From NCBI GenBank assembly GCA_905478555.1, contig CAJQIZ010000009.1:1-53246 (forward strand): 53,246 nt of DNA. Direction: 5' to 3'. Below are positions 9,601-18,993 of this stretch, piece by piece. The position numbers and the translations under genes were made by a program. The first letter of the stretch is position 1, and every line of letters begins with the position of its first letter. Source of the DNA: an uncultured Flavobacteriales bacterium. Lineage in GTDB: Bacteria; Bacteroidota; Bacteroidia; Flavobacteriales; BACL11. Below the pieces are notes generated by a model. The model did no database searches. It had not been told where the DNA came from and worked only from the letters and a program-made list of their open reading frames with translations.

Positions 9601-12600
9601 TCTTATTCTGACGGGAACGTTACACTTTCAATTTCTGGAGGAACCTCAGGATATTCTACCGATTGGGGAACAAATAATCCAACAGCACTTTCTGCAGGAA
9701 CTTACAACTACATTATTACAGATACAAACGCTTGTACATTTATAAACTCTGTAACTATTAACCAACCTAATACTATTACTACTATTGCTACAACAACAAA
9801 TGTAAGTTGTAACGGATCTTCAGATGGAACTGCTTCTATATCTATATCTGGAGGAACTGCAGGATACATTACTGATTGGGGAACAAATAACCCAACAGCA
9901 CTTTCCGTTGGAACATATAACTATACCATTACAGATACAAATGCTTGTAACTACACGGATTCCGTTATCATAACTGAACCATTAGTATTATCCGCTACAT
10001 ACACACAAACAAATGTGACTTGTAATGGACTAGCAGATGGATCTGCATTTGTAAATATCGCAGGAGGAACAACAGATTATATTCTTTCTTGGGATACATT
10101 AACCTATCCTTTACCATTTGGTTTGTCAGTATTTAACACTCCTGTTGGAGTACCTACTGGTACTTATCCTTTTGGAGTAACAGATGTTAACGGATGTTAT
10201 TTTACAGATACAATAACAATAATAGAACCTAACCCAATTTCGGTTTCAGAACTAATTACTAATGTAAGTTGTAATGGAGGAAATGACGCTACAGTTACCT
10301 TATCTATTTCTGGGGGTACTTTAGGATACACTACAGATTGGGGAACAAACAACCCACAAGCACTTTCGACAGGAACTTACAACTACACTATTACAGATAC
10401 AAACTCGTGTACATATAACAATTCAGTTACAGTAACAGAGCCATTAACTTTAACTTCCTCCATCTCTGCTACAGATCTATCTACTTGTTTAATTTCAAAT
10501 GGCGCTATTAATTTATCCGTAAATGGTGGAATATCTCCATATAGTTACCTTTGGAATAACTCAGATACTACTGAGGATTTAACAAATCTTTCAGCTGGTA
10601 ACTACTCTGTAATAATTTCAGATATGAATGGATGTTCTGACAGCAATAACATACTAGTAAATCAACCTTCTAACGGATTATCTATATCGTTAAATGCTAA
10701 TACAATTAACGGTTATGAAATATCATGTTATGGAGGGAATAATGGTAACATCATCACTAACACATCTGGAGGAGTAGGTAACCTAACTTTTGTATGGAAT
10801 AGTGGAGACACTACTCAGAATATCTCTAACTTAACTGCAGGAAATTACTCCGTAACAATCACTGATTCAGTAGGATGTTCATTATCTGACAATATCACTC
10901 TAACAGAACCTTATGCAATTTCATCAGTCTATAGTACAACACCTGTCCTTTGTAATGGAGATAGTACTGGATCTGCAATAGTAAACTTTAGTGGTGGTGT
11001 TACAAACTATATTCTGAATTGGTCTGGATTTACTTACCCTTTACCAAATGGATTAACTACATTTATTACTCCAGTAGGTGTTCCCTCGGGAACATACCCT
11101 TACTCGATAATAGACGCAAACGGATGTATGTTATACGATACAATTACTATAACAGAACCTAACCAAATCAGCTCTACCTACACATCATCTAATTATAATG
11201 GATTTGAGGTTTCATGTAATGGAGGTACAGACGCTTCTATTAATTTTTCTTGGAATGGAGGGGTAACTCCTTATTCAAATTGGTTTAATAATATTTCAAC
11301 AACTGATTCCATTCAAAATAATTTAACCGCTAATACTTATACGGATTCTATTATAGATGCTAATGGATGTACTTTCAGTCAATCTATAACTTTAACAGAG
11401 CCTACTGCACTTTCATTAAGTTTAAATTCTACAGATAATAGTTGCTACAATTCTTGTGATGGAACTATTAGTTCACAAATTTCAGGTGGAGTCGCTACTT
11501 ATTCTTATCAATGGAACAATGGAGCTAATACTGATAGTATCTTTAACTTATGTGCAGGAAATTACAATGTAGTGCTTACGGATGCAAACGGGTGTACTAT
11601 TCTGGATAGTACTACCATATCCGAACCTAATCAAATTACAATTACTACAGATTCTATTACAGAAGTAAGTGTTTATGATGGAAATGATGGAGAGATATAT
11701 ATCTCTACTAATGGAGGATTTGGAAACTATTTATACATTTGGAATGGACCTACAGGATACAACTCCACTTCAGAAGATATAAATAATCTATATTTTGGAA
11801 ATTACCTTATTACAGTTACTGACTCTACAAATTGTAGTAATTCGGATTCAATTTTTGTTAACCAACCTCCATCCCTATCTATTTCTATAGATACAATAAT
11901 TAATCTTTCATGTTATGAAGAATGTAATGGGCAAATAAACATTACAGCTGATGGTGGAGATTCTACTTATAGCTACATATGGATAGGTCCTAATGGATTC
12001 ACATCAACTGAGGAAGATATAGATAGTTTATGTGCGGGTACTTACGAGCTAATAGTTTCAGACACAACTAGTTCAATAAATACTACTATAACTATTTTAC
12101 AACCTACACAATTACAAATTATTACAATCACAGATACTGCTCTTTGTTTTGGAGGAGCAGCATCAGCTACAGCTTACACTTACGGAGGGCAATATCCGTA
12201 TATAACAAATTGGGATAACGGATCTAATTCTATAACTACTTATTTAAATGCAGGAATGCATTATGTGAATATAATGGACAATAACGGATGTTCAGTATCT
12301 GATTCTGTTTTCATTATTGAGAATGACTCTATCAGTGTTACAACATCAAGTACTAATATTAGTTGTTACGGACTTACTGATGGTAGCGTTCAAGTTAATA
12401 TTATCTCAGGAGGTGTTTCTCCTTACACTTATTCTGATAATAACGGTATTAACTTCCAAAACAGTAATATTTTCACTAACCTTTCAGTAGGGACTTACAA
12501 TTATATCCTTATGGATAATAATGGATGTATAACTTCCACAACAGAATCCATAAACGAACCATTAGAACTCTCATTTACGATATCAGCTACTTCTGTAAGT

Positions 12601-13245
12601 TGTAATGGAGAATGTGACGCAACAGCTATAACCAACATTACAGGAGGAACAACACCTTATTATGCAGATTGGGGAGGATTAGATGAAAATGCACTTTGTG
12701 CAGGATTAACTACAGTAATAGTAGAAGATAGTAATTCTTGTTTAGCTATCAACTCTGTTATTATAAATGAACCCAACCCAGTTATTGTAGTAATTACCGC
12801 TAATGGAATGACATTAAACGCAACTTCTGGATTTTTATCCTACCAGTGGATAGATGAAAATGGTGACAATATTTTAGGGGCTACATACGAAACCTACACT
12901 CCAACTACTGCAGGACAATATGCTGTAAATGTTACCACAAATAATGGATGTTTAGGAACCTCTATTTATATTCAATTTATTATTGAATCTGTGGGAGATA
13001 TAAATTCTATTCTTTCTGTTTATCCAAATCCAACAAATTCTTGGATAACAATTGAAACAAAAGAAATAGTGGAAAACAATATAAAGATTTACAATACTTT
13101 TGGAGAAATAGTAAACATTATTCCTTCTGAAAACTTCAATGACTATTCAGAAAGAGTAGATTTATCCTCTTTATCTAAGGGAATTTACATTATACAACTT
13201 ATTAACAATAACACTATTATTAACTACAGAATCATTTTGCAATAA
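6676..13245 (+). CDS. SprB-like giant adhesin with T9SS type A sorting tail
   Basis: A 2189-residue secreted protein. The chosen start is the ATG at 6676, which gives the signal peptide MKKTLLLITFILSTLIGFAQ; the in-frame TTG at 6643 overlaps the promoter. Order of domains: fibronectin-III-like (about 27-108), a first SprB repeat, an unassigned beta-rich domain (about 195-335), then some 20 further SprB repeats. Each SprB repeat runs roughly from (S/T)CNGxxDG through SGGTxxYxxxW to (A/V)GTYxxxxTDxNxC and ends in a TEP motif. A GEVED-like domain (about 603-766, ending ATEDYTVII) sits inside one repeat. An Ig-like segment follows, then the tail (about 2110-2189: VYPNPT, SLSKGIYIIQL) that directs T9SS export. 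In Flavobacterium johnsoniae SprB is the mobile gliding adhesin; this protein is smaller, and its role in gliding is inferred. Likely partners are the PorP and Gld proteins at 28-34 kb. Confidence 0.9.
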   Translation: MKKTLLLITFILSTLIGFAQHPINLTSSNITSSSSELSWTDNGCSTSYKLRYREQGGSWIPSNSGQTNVTSPTTIDTLNPNTIYEWSVKCSGTSGWSANEIFTTNIGCSIISTSSIINSSCTGLMNGEIDLTVTNGSTPYTYLWSNGTITEDLIGVSDGDYIVTITDNSGCILIDTITVGIDGGVSISQSITGFNPNPLTSYQSWSYDTLNITNTGCSVRLRPDFVISCNSGSIQQGDFVLRYNSFGANWPIIPYSINANGDAYGFWNLTTNDSTGTNIAYGQIQDIIIRVKFVNPAILGTYTATWTTNEVDNLGNVISQLDVPTISSLYLVNCSTFSIDSTTTTSTTCLGGSDGTANINTILNGSGQYSYSWNNGTTSQNITNVSAGTYTCIVTDNNWGCTDSVTITVPSADSLQSFLTGTQISCNGLSDGTLTGSASGGSGNYKFIWSPSLPFIPTHTALASNTYTLTIDDLGCPGSYSSVSYMINEPDPLQESTIYSDNSSCDSTNCNGSINISISGGTTPYSIIWNNGDSAVNKSNLCADTYIITITGDNNCSTFTETITISDSASTPNIAISYTNIVCNGDANGSAEVQIVSGSGGTGNIASNNYCASTVGESFYTNIELVKLAGDNSTINNSTAGICDTYDDFTSLSSDLTPGQNYTVHYNINDCNNIGATAGTKIFIDWNIDGDFDDAGEEIGSTSLTAAPYSDSITFIVPNIGFFGATKMRVVSQYNDDDFGACEVGTYAPTYIQPWFGATEDYTVIINGTVPATYLWNTGSTNNSISNLSGGNYYCTVTDTNNCTVSDTITITEPSVISPTESITNVNCNGGNDATVTLSISGGTAGYITDWGINNPTALSVGTYNYTITDTNACNYTDSVIITEPDVLSISSSITDILCYGDSTGNINITISGGTINYTYSWSNGSTNEDLTNAIAGTYYLSVTDLNSCVLLDTFIISEPSIISVNSTTTDASCFSYSDGNVTLSISGGTSGYSTDWGTNNPTALSAGTYNYIITDTNACTFINSVTINQPNTITTIATTTNVSCNGSSDGTASISISGGTAGYITDWGTNNPTALSVGTYNYTITDTNACNYTDSVIITEPLVLSATYTQTNVTCNGLADGSAFVNIAGGTTDYILSWDTLTYPLPFGLSVFNTPVGVPTGTYPFGVTDVNGCYFTDTITIIEPNPISVSELITNVSCNGGNDATVTLSISGGTLGYTTDWGTNNPQALSTGTYNYTITDTNSCTYNNSVTVTEPLTLTSSISATDLSTCLISNGAINLSVNGGISPYSYLWNNSDTTEDLTNLSAGNYSVIISDMNGCSDSNNILVNQPSNGLSISLNANTINGYEISCYGGNNGNIITNTSGGVGNLTFVWNSGDTTQNISNLTAGNYSVTITDSVGCSLSDNITLTEPYAISSVYSTTPVLCNGDSTGSAIVNFSGGVTNYILNWSGFTYPLPNGLTTFITPVGVPSGTYPYSIIDANGCMLYDTITITEPNQISSTYTSSNYNGFEVSCNGGTDASINFSWNGGVTPYSNWFNNISTTDSIQNNLTANTYTDSIIDANGCTFSQSITLTEPTALSLSLNSTDNSCYNSCDGTISSQISGGVATYSYQWNNGANTDSIFNLCAGNYNVVLTDANGCTILDSTTISEPNQITITTDSITEVSVYDGNDGEIYISTNGGFGNYLYIWNGPTGYNSTSEDINNLYFGNYLITVTDSTNCSNSDSIFVNQPPSLSISIDTIINLSCYEECNGQINITADGGDSTYSYIWIGPNGFTSTEEDIDSLCAGTYELIVSDTTSSINTTITILQPTQLQIITITDTALCFGGAASATAYTYGGQYPYITNWDNGSNSITTYLNAGMHYVNIMDNNGCSVSDSVFIIENDSISVTTSSTNISCYGLTDGSVQVNIISGGVSPYTYSDNNGINFQNSNIFTNLSVGTYNYILMDNNGCITSTTESINEPLELSFTISATSVSCNGECDATAITNITGGTTPYYADWGGLDENALCAGLTTVIVEDSNSCLAINSVIINEPNPVIVVITANGMTLNATSGFLSYQWIDENGDNILGATYETYTPTTAGQYAVNVTTNNGCLGTSIYIQFIIESVGDINSILSVYPNPTNSWITIETKEIVENNIKIYNTFGEIVNIIPSENFNDYSERVDLSSLSKGIYIIQLINNNTIINYRIILQ

Positions 13246-13297
13246 GTTAAAAATAAATACTTATTTTGGCAACATTAAAATTTTAAACATTAAAACT

Positions 13298-14920
13298 ATG
13301 TTAAAGAACATAATTAGAATCAATTTACTAGTAGCTATATCATTTTTCACATTAATAAATACTGCACAAGCAACTATCACAACAGATAGTATTACCAGAA
13401 CAGAATTCTTAAATGCATTTGATTGGGAAGTAATTTCTGGAATTGAAAATATTATGCAACACGATAATATGGAACAATTATCAAAGAATTCAATAAAGAA
13501 ATTAAATGAGGGAAATACTCTTTATACTGAAGGAATTCAATTAATGGAAAACAAAAACTATACTTCTGCTATAGAAAAGTTTATGTTAGCCAGAAAAAGT
13601 TACAAAAGAGCTAAAATTAGCACACATGCTTATAATTACATCAATATTAATCAGGCATTATGTTACGCAAGTTCTGGAAAAGAAAAAGATAAAGCAGTTG
13701 CAAGCAGATATATCAGTTTAGTAACAAGTAAAATAGATAAAGAACAATACTGGTTATACAACCTATCCATTGCTAATCATTTAATTGGGAACTATTCTGA
13801 ATCCTCTGCTAACTTAAGTCAAAGTATCCGATTAGATGAAAATTATTTTCAGGCATATATTACTTTAGAACAGATTTTAAGAAATACAAATGATAAAGAC
13901 AATGCAGATAAAGTAAGAGATAGAATGGAAACTGCTGAAGCAAAAGTAATTAAAAAGGCAAACAAGAATAAAAAAAATAATAAAACAGAAGTAAGAGATA
14001 AAACAGAGGTAAAACAATTAGTTGTAGAAGGAGTTGAACCTAACATTACAAAACTAAAAATAATTAAAGGAGACGACAACTTAGAATTCAACAAAGTTGC
14101 ACTTATAAAAGAAAGAACAATGAGTATGGTTCAGGAAGGAATTGGAGCCTATAATAATGGTACAGATGAATTAAGTAATGGAAATTATGAAACAGCAATT
14201 ACTGAATTAAAAATTGCAGAAAAGAAATTAAAAAGAGGAAAGATAAAAGAACATGGTTTAAATTTTTCGAGAGCACAATTATCAATAGCTTACTTATGTA
14301 CTGGTGAAAAAAGTAAATATGGACAAGTAAAGAGAAACCTAAGGAAAATAACTAATAAGTTATATTACAGTAGAGATTGGACTTATAACCTAGCGGTAGC
14401 AAACTACACTTATGGGGTATCTACAGTAAGGGGAGAAAGAGATACAGATAAATGGATTTCAAAAGCTAAAAACTCTATATTCCTAAAAACCGCTATAAAA
14501 TTATTTAAGCTTACTATAAAACATGACAAACTTTATCTAGCTCCTTATGAAAACTTAGTATATGTATATACTATTTTAGGAGATGACAATAAAGCAGAAA
14601 AATACCAGAAACAATACAATAAGAGAAGAGATGAGTTGATTCGTTCTTTTGATAGAGAAGAACAAATAAAAATGGGAGTAGATAACGAATATGTTTTCAG
14701 AATACATATGGGAGTATACAGAGAATATGAAGCTCCAGCAGATATGTTTGATGAAGAATATTTAATTACTGTGCCTATCAATGAAAGAAAAACAGCTTAC
14801 TTAGCGGGTATGTACTATAGCTTAGATGATGCTATTGTATATCAGAAAGAAATGATTAAGAATGGTTATTTAGATGCGTATATTGTAGCTTATAAAGATG
14901 GAGATAAGATAGATTTCTAA
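13298..14920 (+). CDS. TPR-type periplasmic protein with SPOR-like C-terminus
   Basis: 540 residues with a signal peptide (LLVAISFFTLINTAQA). Two homologous halves, about 60-210 and 275-450, share a TPR-like pattern: a GNY-TAI element, KR-KI-H and a Gly-Glu-Lys-rich turn. They are separated by a Lys/Asn/Glu-rich linker (about 213-240). The C-terminus (about 465-540) reads FRIHMGVYREY and then LAGMYYSLDDAIVYQKEMIKNGY, the layout of the SPOR-like sequences common in Bacteroidota; SPOR domains bind denuded peptidoglycan. The gene lies 52 bases after the SprB-like gene on the same strand, so co-transcription is likely. A role in anchoring or exporting the adhesin is inference. No catalytic motif is seen. 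Confidence 0.7.
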   Translation: MLKNIIRINLLVAISFFTLINTAQATITTDSITRTEFLNAFDWEVISGIENIMQHDNMEQLSKNSIKKLNEGNTLYTEGIQLMENKNYTSAIEKFMLARKSYKRAKISTHAYNYININQALCYASSGKEKDKAVASRYISLVTSKIDKEQYWLYNLSIANHLIGNYSESSANLSQSIRLDENYFQAYITLEQILRNTNDKDNADKVRDRMETAEAKVIKKANKNKKNNKTEVRDKTEVKQLVVEGVEPNITKLKIIKGDDNLEFNKVALIKERTMSMVQEGIGAYNNGTDELSNGNYETAITELKIAEKKLKRGKIKEHGLNFSRAQLSIAYLCTGEKSKYGQVKRNLRKITNKLYYSRDWTYNLAVANYTYGVSTVRGERDTDKWISKAKNSIFLKTAIKLFKLTIKHDKLYLAPYENLVYVYTILGDDNKAEKYQKQYNKRRDELIRSFDREEQIKMGVDNEYVFRIHMGVYREYEAPADMFDEEYLITVPINERKTAYLAGMYYSLDDAIVYQKEMIKNGYLDAYIVAYKDGDKIDF

Positions 14921-14928
14921 AAGAATAC

Positions 14929-16017
14929 TTATTTTAATTTTGATATCATAAAATTTTCATATTCAGAAAGAATATTATTCCAAGCATACTCTGCCTTTAC
15001 TTTACTTATATTATTTTTTATATAAACCTCTCTTTTCTCTATTAAATCTTTATTTACAAGTATAGTAATACATTTCTGGCAATTAAAATAGAAAGCATCC
15101 TCTCCAAGAATTGCTCTATTAAACTCATTATCATTAGCACAAATTAATGCAGAAGAACCCATTGCTTCTAACAAGGATGGATTTGTACCGCCAACAGAAT
15201 GTCCGTGAAAATATAAATGAGAATACTTTCTTAAAATATTTAATTTGTCTATTCCTGAAATATATCCTAAATAAATAACTCTAGGGTCTGAGAACTTATT
15301 TTTAATATACTGGCCAAATCTATTATTAGTACTACCAATAACAAGAAATTTTCTTTTTGTAGATGAAGACACAAAACCTTTCAGAATAGTTTCTATATTA
15401 TTTTCTGGAACCATTCTAGCAATAAGCAAGCTGTATCCACCTTTTTCAAGAGATAAATCTTGTAAAACAAATTTATTAAGATCCTCCTTCATTACATGAG
15501 CACCATAAGGAATATATTTTGATTCTACTGAATACTTATTTTTCAAATAATTTTGAATACCAGTAGAGTCTGAAATAAGAAAATCACTGGTTTTCACAGT
15601 AAGGCTTTCTGTAAAAATAATAATCTTTTTAACTATATAAGAAAACTTACTTCTTCTCCATTCTAAACCATCCATATTAGTAATAACTACCGCCTTTTTA
15701 GGAAGTAACCAAAACCAAATAGAAGATGTAACATATCCTAACTGTAGGATAATATCAAAATTTCTTTTTCTAGAATCTAAGATGCAATTGAAATCATAAA
15801 TAAATTGACCGGCAGGACCAATTATATTTTCAGGATCCTTAATGTGTATAATATTTACTCCTTTCCATTCTGACTTCTGATAGGGATGTGTATGAGAATT
15901 ATACACATATACTTCATGACCTTTTTTCACTAAATGTTCAGAAAGATATTGTGCAAATTGCTCAAAACCGCCATAAAAATTTGGAATCCCTCTAGTACCT
16001 AAAATTGCAATTCTCAT
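14929..16017 (-). CDS. Glycosyltransferase family 4 (DUF1972 type)
   Basis: 362 residues. The N-terminus MRIAILGTRGIPNFYGGFEQ is typical of DUF1972 rhamnosyltransferase-type GT4 enzymes. The C-terminal Rossmann half carries VPENNIETILKGF and SVGGTNPSLLEAMGS, the usual nucleotide-sugar-binding region with its late Glu. It should add a sugar from a nucleotide donor to a lipid-linked glycan on the cytoplasmic side of the membrane. It is the last gene of the polysaccharide operon and overlaps the preceding gene by 4 bases. Its stop lies 8 bases from the stop of the convergent TPR gene, and no terminator hairpin is visible between them. The donor sugar cannot be read from the sequence. Confidence 0.85.
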   Translation of the reverse strand: MRIAILGTRGIPNFYGGFEQFAQYLSEHLVKKGHEVYVYNSHTHPYQKSEWKGVNIIHIKDPENIIGPAGQFIYDFNCILDSRKRNFDIILQLGYVTSSIWFWLLPKKAVVITNMDGLEWRRSKFSYIVKKIIIFTESLTVKTSDFLISDSTGIQNYLKNKYSVESKYIPYGAHVMKEDLNKFVLQDLSLEKGGYSLLIARMVPENNIETILKGFVSSSTKRKFLVIGSTNNRFGQYIKNKFSDPRVIYLGYISGIDKLNILRKYSHLYFHGHSVGGTNPSLLEAMGSSALICANDNEFNRAILGEDAFYFNCQKCITILVNKDLIEKREVYIKNNISKVKAEYAWNNILSEYENFMISKLK

Positions 16018-17873
16018 AAATTAATAGTTTTGTATCCATTTACATTCTTCAATAAAATTTCTTTTATTTCAATATCATTTTGTACTTCTCTCAATTTTGA
16101 AATTTCATTTACCTTTTTAATAATAAGTTCTAAAGGAAGTTTTTCCTCTCGAGCTTGCATGATTCTTGGATGTTCAGATTGAATTACATCATCACCAATT
16201 AATAATTCTTCATATAACTTTTCACCCGCTCTTAATCCAGTAAATTTAATCTTAATATCTCCATTCGGATTTTCAGTATCAATAGGTATCAATCCACTTA
16301 AATGAATCATTCTATAAGCCAAGTCTAATATCTTTATCGGATCTCCCATATCTAAAACAAAGACATCCCCTCCTTTTGCCATTGCTCCTGCTTGTAATAC
16401 TAATTGTACCGCTTCCGGAATAGACATAAAGTAACGAGTAATGTTTCTATGCGTTACTGTAACAGGACCACCTTCATTAATTTGACCTCTAAAGAGAGGA
16501 ACAACAGAACCAGCTGAATCTAAAACATTTCCAAAACGCACCATAGAAAAGCATGTATTACTTTTCTCCTCAGAAAATGCTTGAAGAATTAATTCTGAAA
16601 ACCTTTTTGAAGCTCCCATAACATTAGTAGAACGAACCGCTTTATCTGTACTAATAAGTAACATGTTTTCTACATTATTGTCTAAAGCAGCTTTTGCAAC
16701 ATTATAGGTTCCTATCACATTATTATAAACTCCTTCGGATATATTCATTTCTACCATAGGAACATGCTTATATGCAGCAGCATGGAAAATAGTATTTATC
16801 TCGTGTTCTTTTATAATCTGATTTACTTGTTGCAAATTAGTAACCGTTGCTAGCTTTGGGATTATTTCAGCTCTTTTCTTACTTTTTAATAACTCTTGAT
16901 GGACGGAATAAATATTAAATTCTGAATTCTCAATTAATACAATTTTACTAGGACTTAATTCAAAAATTTGTCTACATAACTCCGAACCAATACTTCCACC
17001 GGCACCTGTAACTAGTATATTTTTTCCTTTAATATTCTTCTTTAATAATTTCTCTTGTGGTACGACAGCTTCTCTTCCTAAAATATCTTCCACTTGTACC
17101 TTTTTGAGACTTTCTATAGTTACCTCACCATTTACAATATTATCTACTGAAGGGAGTACTTTTACTTCTAATGGGAATTTAGACAACTTCTTTAAAATTT
17201 CTACTCTCCTAGAATAAGATGTAGAAGGAATTGCAAGTAAAATTAACTTTGCATCATGTTTCTTTATTACTTTTTGTAATGAAGTAAAAGAAGATATTTT
17301 AAGAAAATTAATAATTGTACCGTACTTTTGTTTATCATCATCAATAAAAGCAACAGGAGCATAATCAATACTTTTCTTTAAACTTTCCGCTAGCTGAACA
17401 CCAGCACTTCCCGCACCATAAATAATGGTTTGCTTTCTTTTGTTCACACTATTATCCCAAGAATACATCATACCTTTAAGTAAAAACCTAGAAGTAATAA
17501 TAAATGTATTCGAAACAAACCAAAATATAGGCATAATTGATCTTGGCAAATCATTACTACTATCCAAAAAGAAATACATAAAGAAAGTAATAGCAAAACA
17601 ACTAATTGTAATAGAGTTAAAAGAAGTTGTAATTACCTTAACACCAATATATTGTAATACAGCTCGGTATAAACCTAACTTAACAAAAAGAGGGATTGCT
17701 ACTATAGGAACAAAAATAAATAACCATAAATTATCTACCAAATACGGATTAAAAGGTTCACCAAATCTTAAGGCAAAAGATAACCATAAAGAAACAGTTA
17801 AAATAATTACGTCAAAAAATAATGTAATAAGCTGTTTGTAGATTCTATCTAAAGTTAACAATTTAGTTTTCAA
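16014..17873 (-). CDS. Membrane-bound nucleotide-sugar 4,6-dehydratase (PglF/WbpM/CapD type)
   Basis: 619 residues. Four N-terminal transmembrane helices (to about residue 130) are followed by a first Rossmann motif, GAGSAGVQLAES. The catalytic extended-SDR domain begins at about residue 285 with VTGAGGSIGSELC. ISTDKAVRSTNVMGASKR carries the conserved Met-x-x-x-Lys of this family, where Lys replaces the usual Tyr of the triad, and FGNVLDSAGSVVPLF follows. The length matches full-size PglF/WbpM proteins. These convert UDP-GlcNAc to the 4-keto-6-deoxy sugar that the neighbouring aminotransferase would use. The start overlaps the aminotransferase end by 11 bases. Confidence 0.9.
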   Translation of the reverse strand: MKTKLLTLDRIYKQLITLFFDVIILTVSLWLSFALRFGEPFNPYLVDNLWLFIFVPIVAIPLFVKLGLYRAVLQYIGVKVITTSFNSITISCFAITFFMYFFLDSSNDLPRSIMPIFWFVSNTFIITSRFLLKGMMYSWDNSVNKRKQTIIYGAGSAGVQLAESLKKSIDYAPVAFIDDDKQKYGTIINFLKISSFTSLQKVIKKHDAKLILLAIPSTSYSRRVEILKKLSKFPLEVKVLPSVDNIVNGEVTIESLKKVQVEDILGREAVVPQEKLLKKNIKGKNILVTGAGGSIGSELCRQIFELSPSKIVLIENSEFNIYSVHQELLKSKKRAEIIPKLATVTNLQQVNQIIKEHEINTIFHAAAYKHVPMVEMNISEGVYNNVIGTYNVAKAALDNNVENMLLISTDKAVRSTNVMGASKRFSELILQAFSEEKSNTCFSMVRFGNVLDSAGSVVPLFRGQINEGGPVTVTHRNITRYFMSIPEAVQLVLQAGAMAKGGDVFVLDMGDPIKILDLAYRMIHLSGLIPIDTENPNGDIKIKFTGLRAGEKLYEELLIGDDVIQSEHPRIMQAREEKLPLELIIKKVNEISKLREVQNDIEIKEILLKNVNGYKTINL

Positions 17874-18993
17874 AAGCTTCTTTTATTTTTTTTACAATTC
17901 TATTTAAGTCCTGATCAGACATATTACTGCCAGAAGGAAGGCATAAGCCATACTGAAATAAATACTCTGAATTATCACCACCAAATGACAAACAATGCTT
18001 GAAAATTGGTTGTTGGTGCATTGGTTTCCACAGTGGACGAGCTTCAATGTTATCTTTTTCTAAATGCAATCTCACATCTTCTCTATTAACTTTTGAATCC
18101 TTAGAAATTAAAATTGTAGACAGCCATCTATTGGAATAAAAACCATCTATTTCCTCAACAAAAGAAATTTCTTTAATTTGAGATAGTTCTCTTTTATAGT
18201 AATCAAATATCTCTCTTCTTCTATTCACTCTATCTTGTAAGACCTCTAACTGACCTAAACCAATTGCAGCAGATACATTACTCAACCTATAATTAAATCC
18301 GATATGAGAATGTTCGTAGTGAGGAAAATCATCTCTAGCTTGAGTAGATAAAAACTTAGATTTTTTTATTTTTTCTTTATCTGAAGAAATAAGAGCTCCA
18401 CCTCCTGAAGTGGTTATTATTTTATTTCCATTAAAAGAATAAATTCCGAATTCAGCTAAACATCCTAATGGCTTACCAAAATAAGTAGATCCTAATCCCT
18501 CTGCAGCATCTTCAATAATCGGGATATCATATTTTTTTGAAATTGTAATAATTTCAGTCATTTTAGCTGGCATACCATAAAGATGAACAACAATAATTGC
18601 CTTAGGTTTTATATTGTTCTCTAATCTATTAATTATCGCCTCTTCCAGATATTTAGGACAGATATTCCAAGTATCTAATTCAGAATCTACAAATACTGGT
18701 TTAGCTCCCTGATATACAATAGGATTTGCTGATGCAGAGAAAGTAAAAGAAGAACAAAGCACTTCATCACCACACTCTACTCCTAATAAAATTAATGCCA
18801 AATGAATAGCTGAAGTACCAGAACTAAGTGCTGATACCTCTTTCCCGTCTGATATCTCCGATAGCTTTTTTTCAAAATTATTTAAGTGAGGGCCTACTGG
18901 AGCAATCCAATTTAAATCGAATGCTTCAGTAACATATTTGTATTCGTTCTCTCCCATATGAGGAGAAGAAAGCCATATTTTTTTGTTTTCCAT
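17863..18993 (-). CDS. DegT/DnrJ/EryC1/StrS sugar aminotransferase
   Basis: 376 residues. The PLP site is visible: SSGTSAIHLALILLG, IIEDAAEGLGS with the Asp that contacts the pyridine nitrogen, and SFNGNKIITTSGGG with the Schiff-base Lys. GFNYRLSNVSAAIGLGQL is the conserved dimer-interface segment. The family aminates 4-keto-6-deoxy nucleotide sugars (PglE, WecE and relatives). Between the 4,6-dehydratase and the phosphoglycosyl transferase it likely makes a UDP-4-amino-4,6-dideoxy sugar, the precursor of a bacillosamine-type residue. The exact product is inferred from context. It begins directly after the preceding gene's stop. Confidence 0.9.
   Translation of the reverse strand: MENKKIWLSSPHMGENEYKYVTEAFDLNWIAPVGPHLNNFEKKLSEISDGKEVSALSSGTSAIHLALILLGVECGDEVLCSSFTFSASANPIVYQGAKPVFVDSELDTWNICPKYLEEAIINRLENNIKPKAIIVVHLYGMPAKMTEIITISKKYDIPIIEDAAEGLGSTYFGKPLGCLAEFGIYSFNGNKIITTSGGGALISSDKEKIKKSKFLSTQARDDFPHYEHSHIGFNYRLSNVSAAIGLGQLEVLQDRVNRRREIFDYYKRELSQIKEISFVEEIDGFYSNRWLSTILISKDSKVNREDVRLHLEKDNIEARPLWKPMHQQPIFKHCLSFGGDNSEYLFQYGLCLPSGSNMSDQDLNRIVKKIKEAFEN

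Noticed and set aside
14921-14928. Terminator between the convergent TPR and GT4 genes
   Set aside because: Only eight bases separate the stops and no stable hairpin is visible nearby on either strand.
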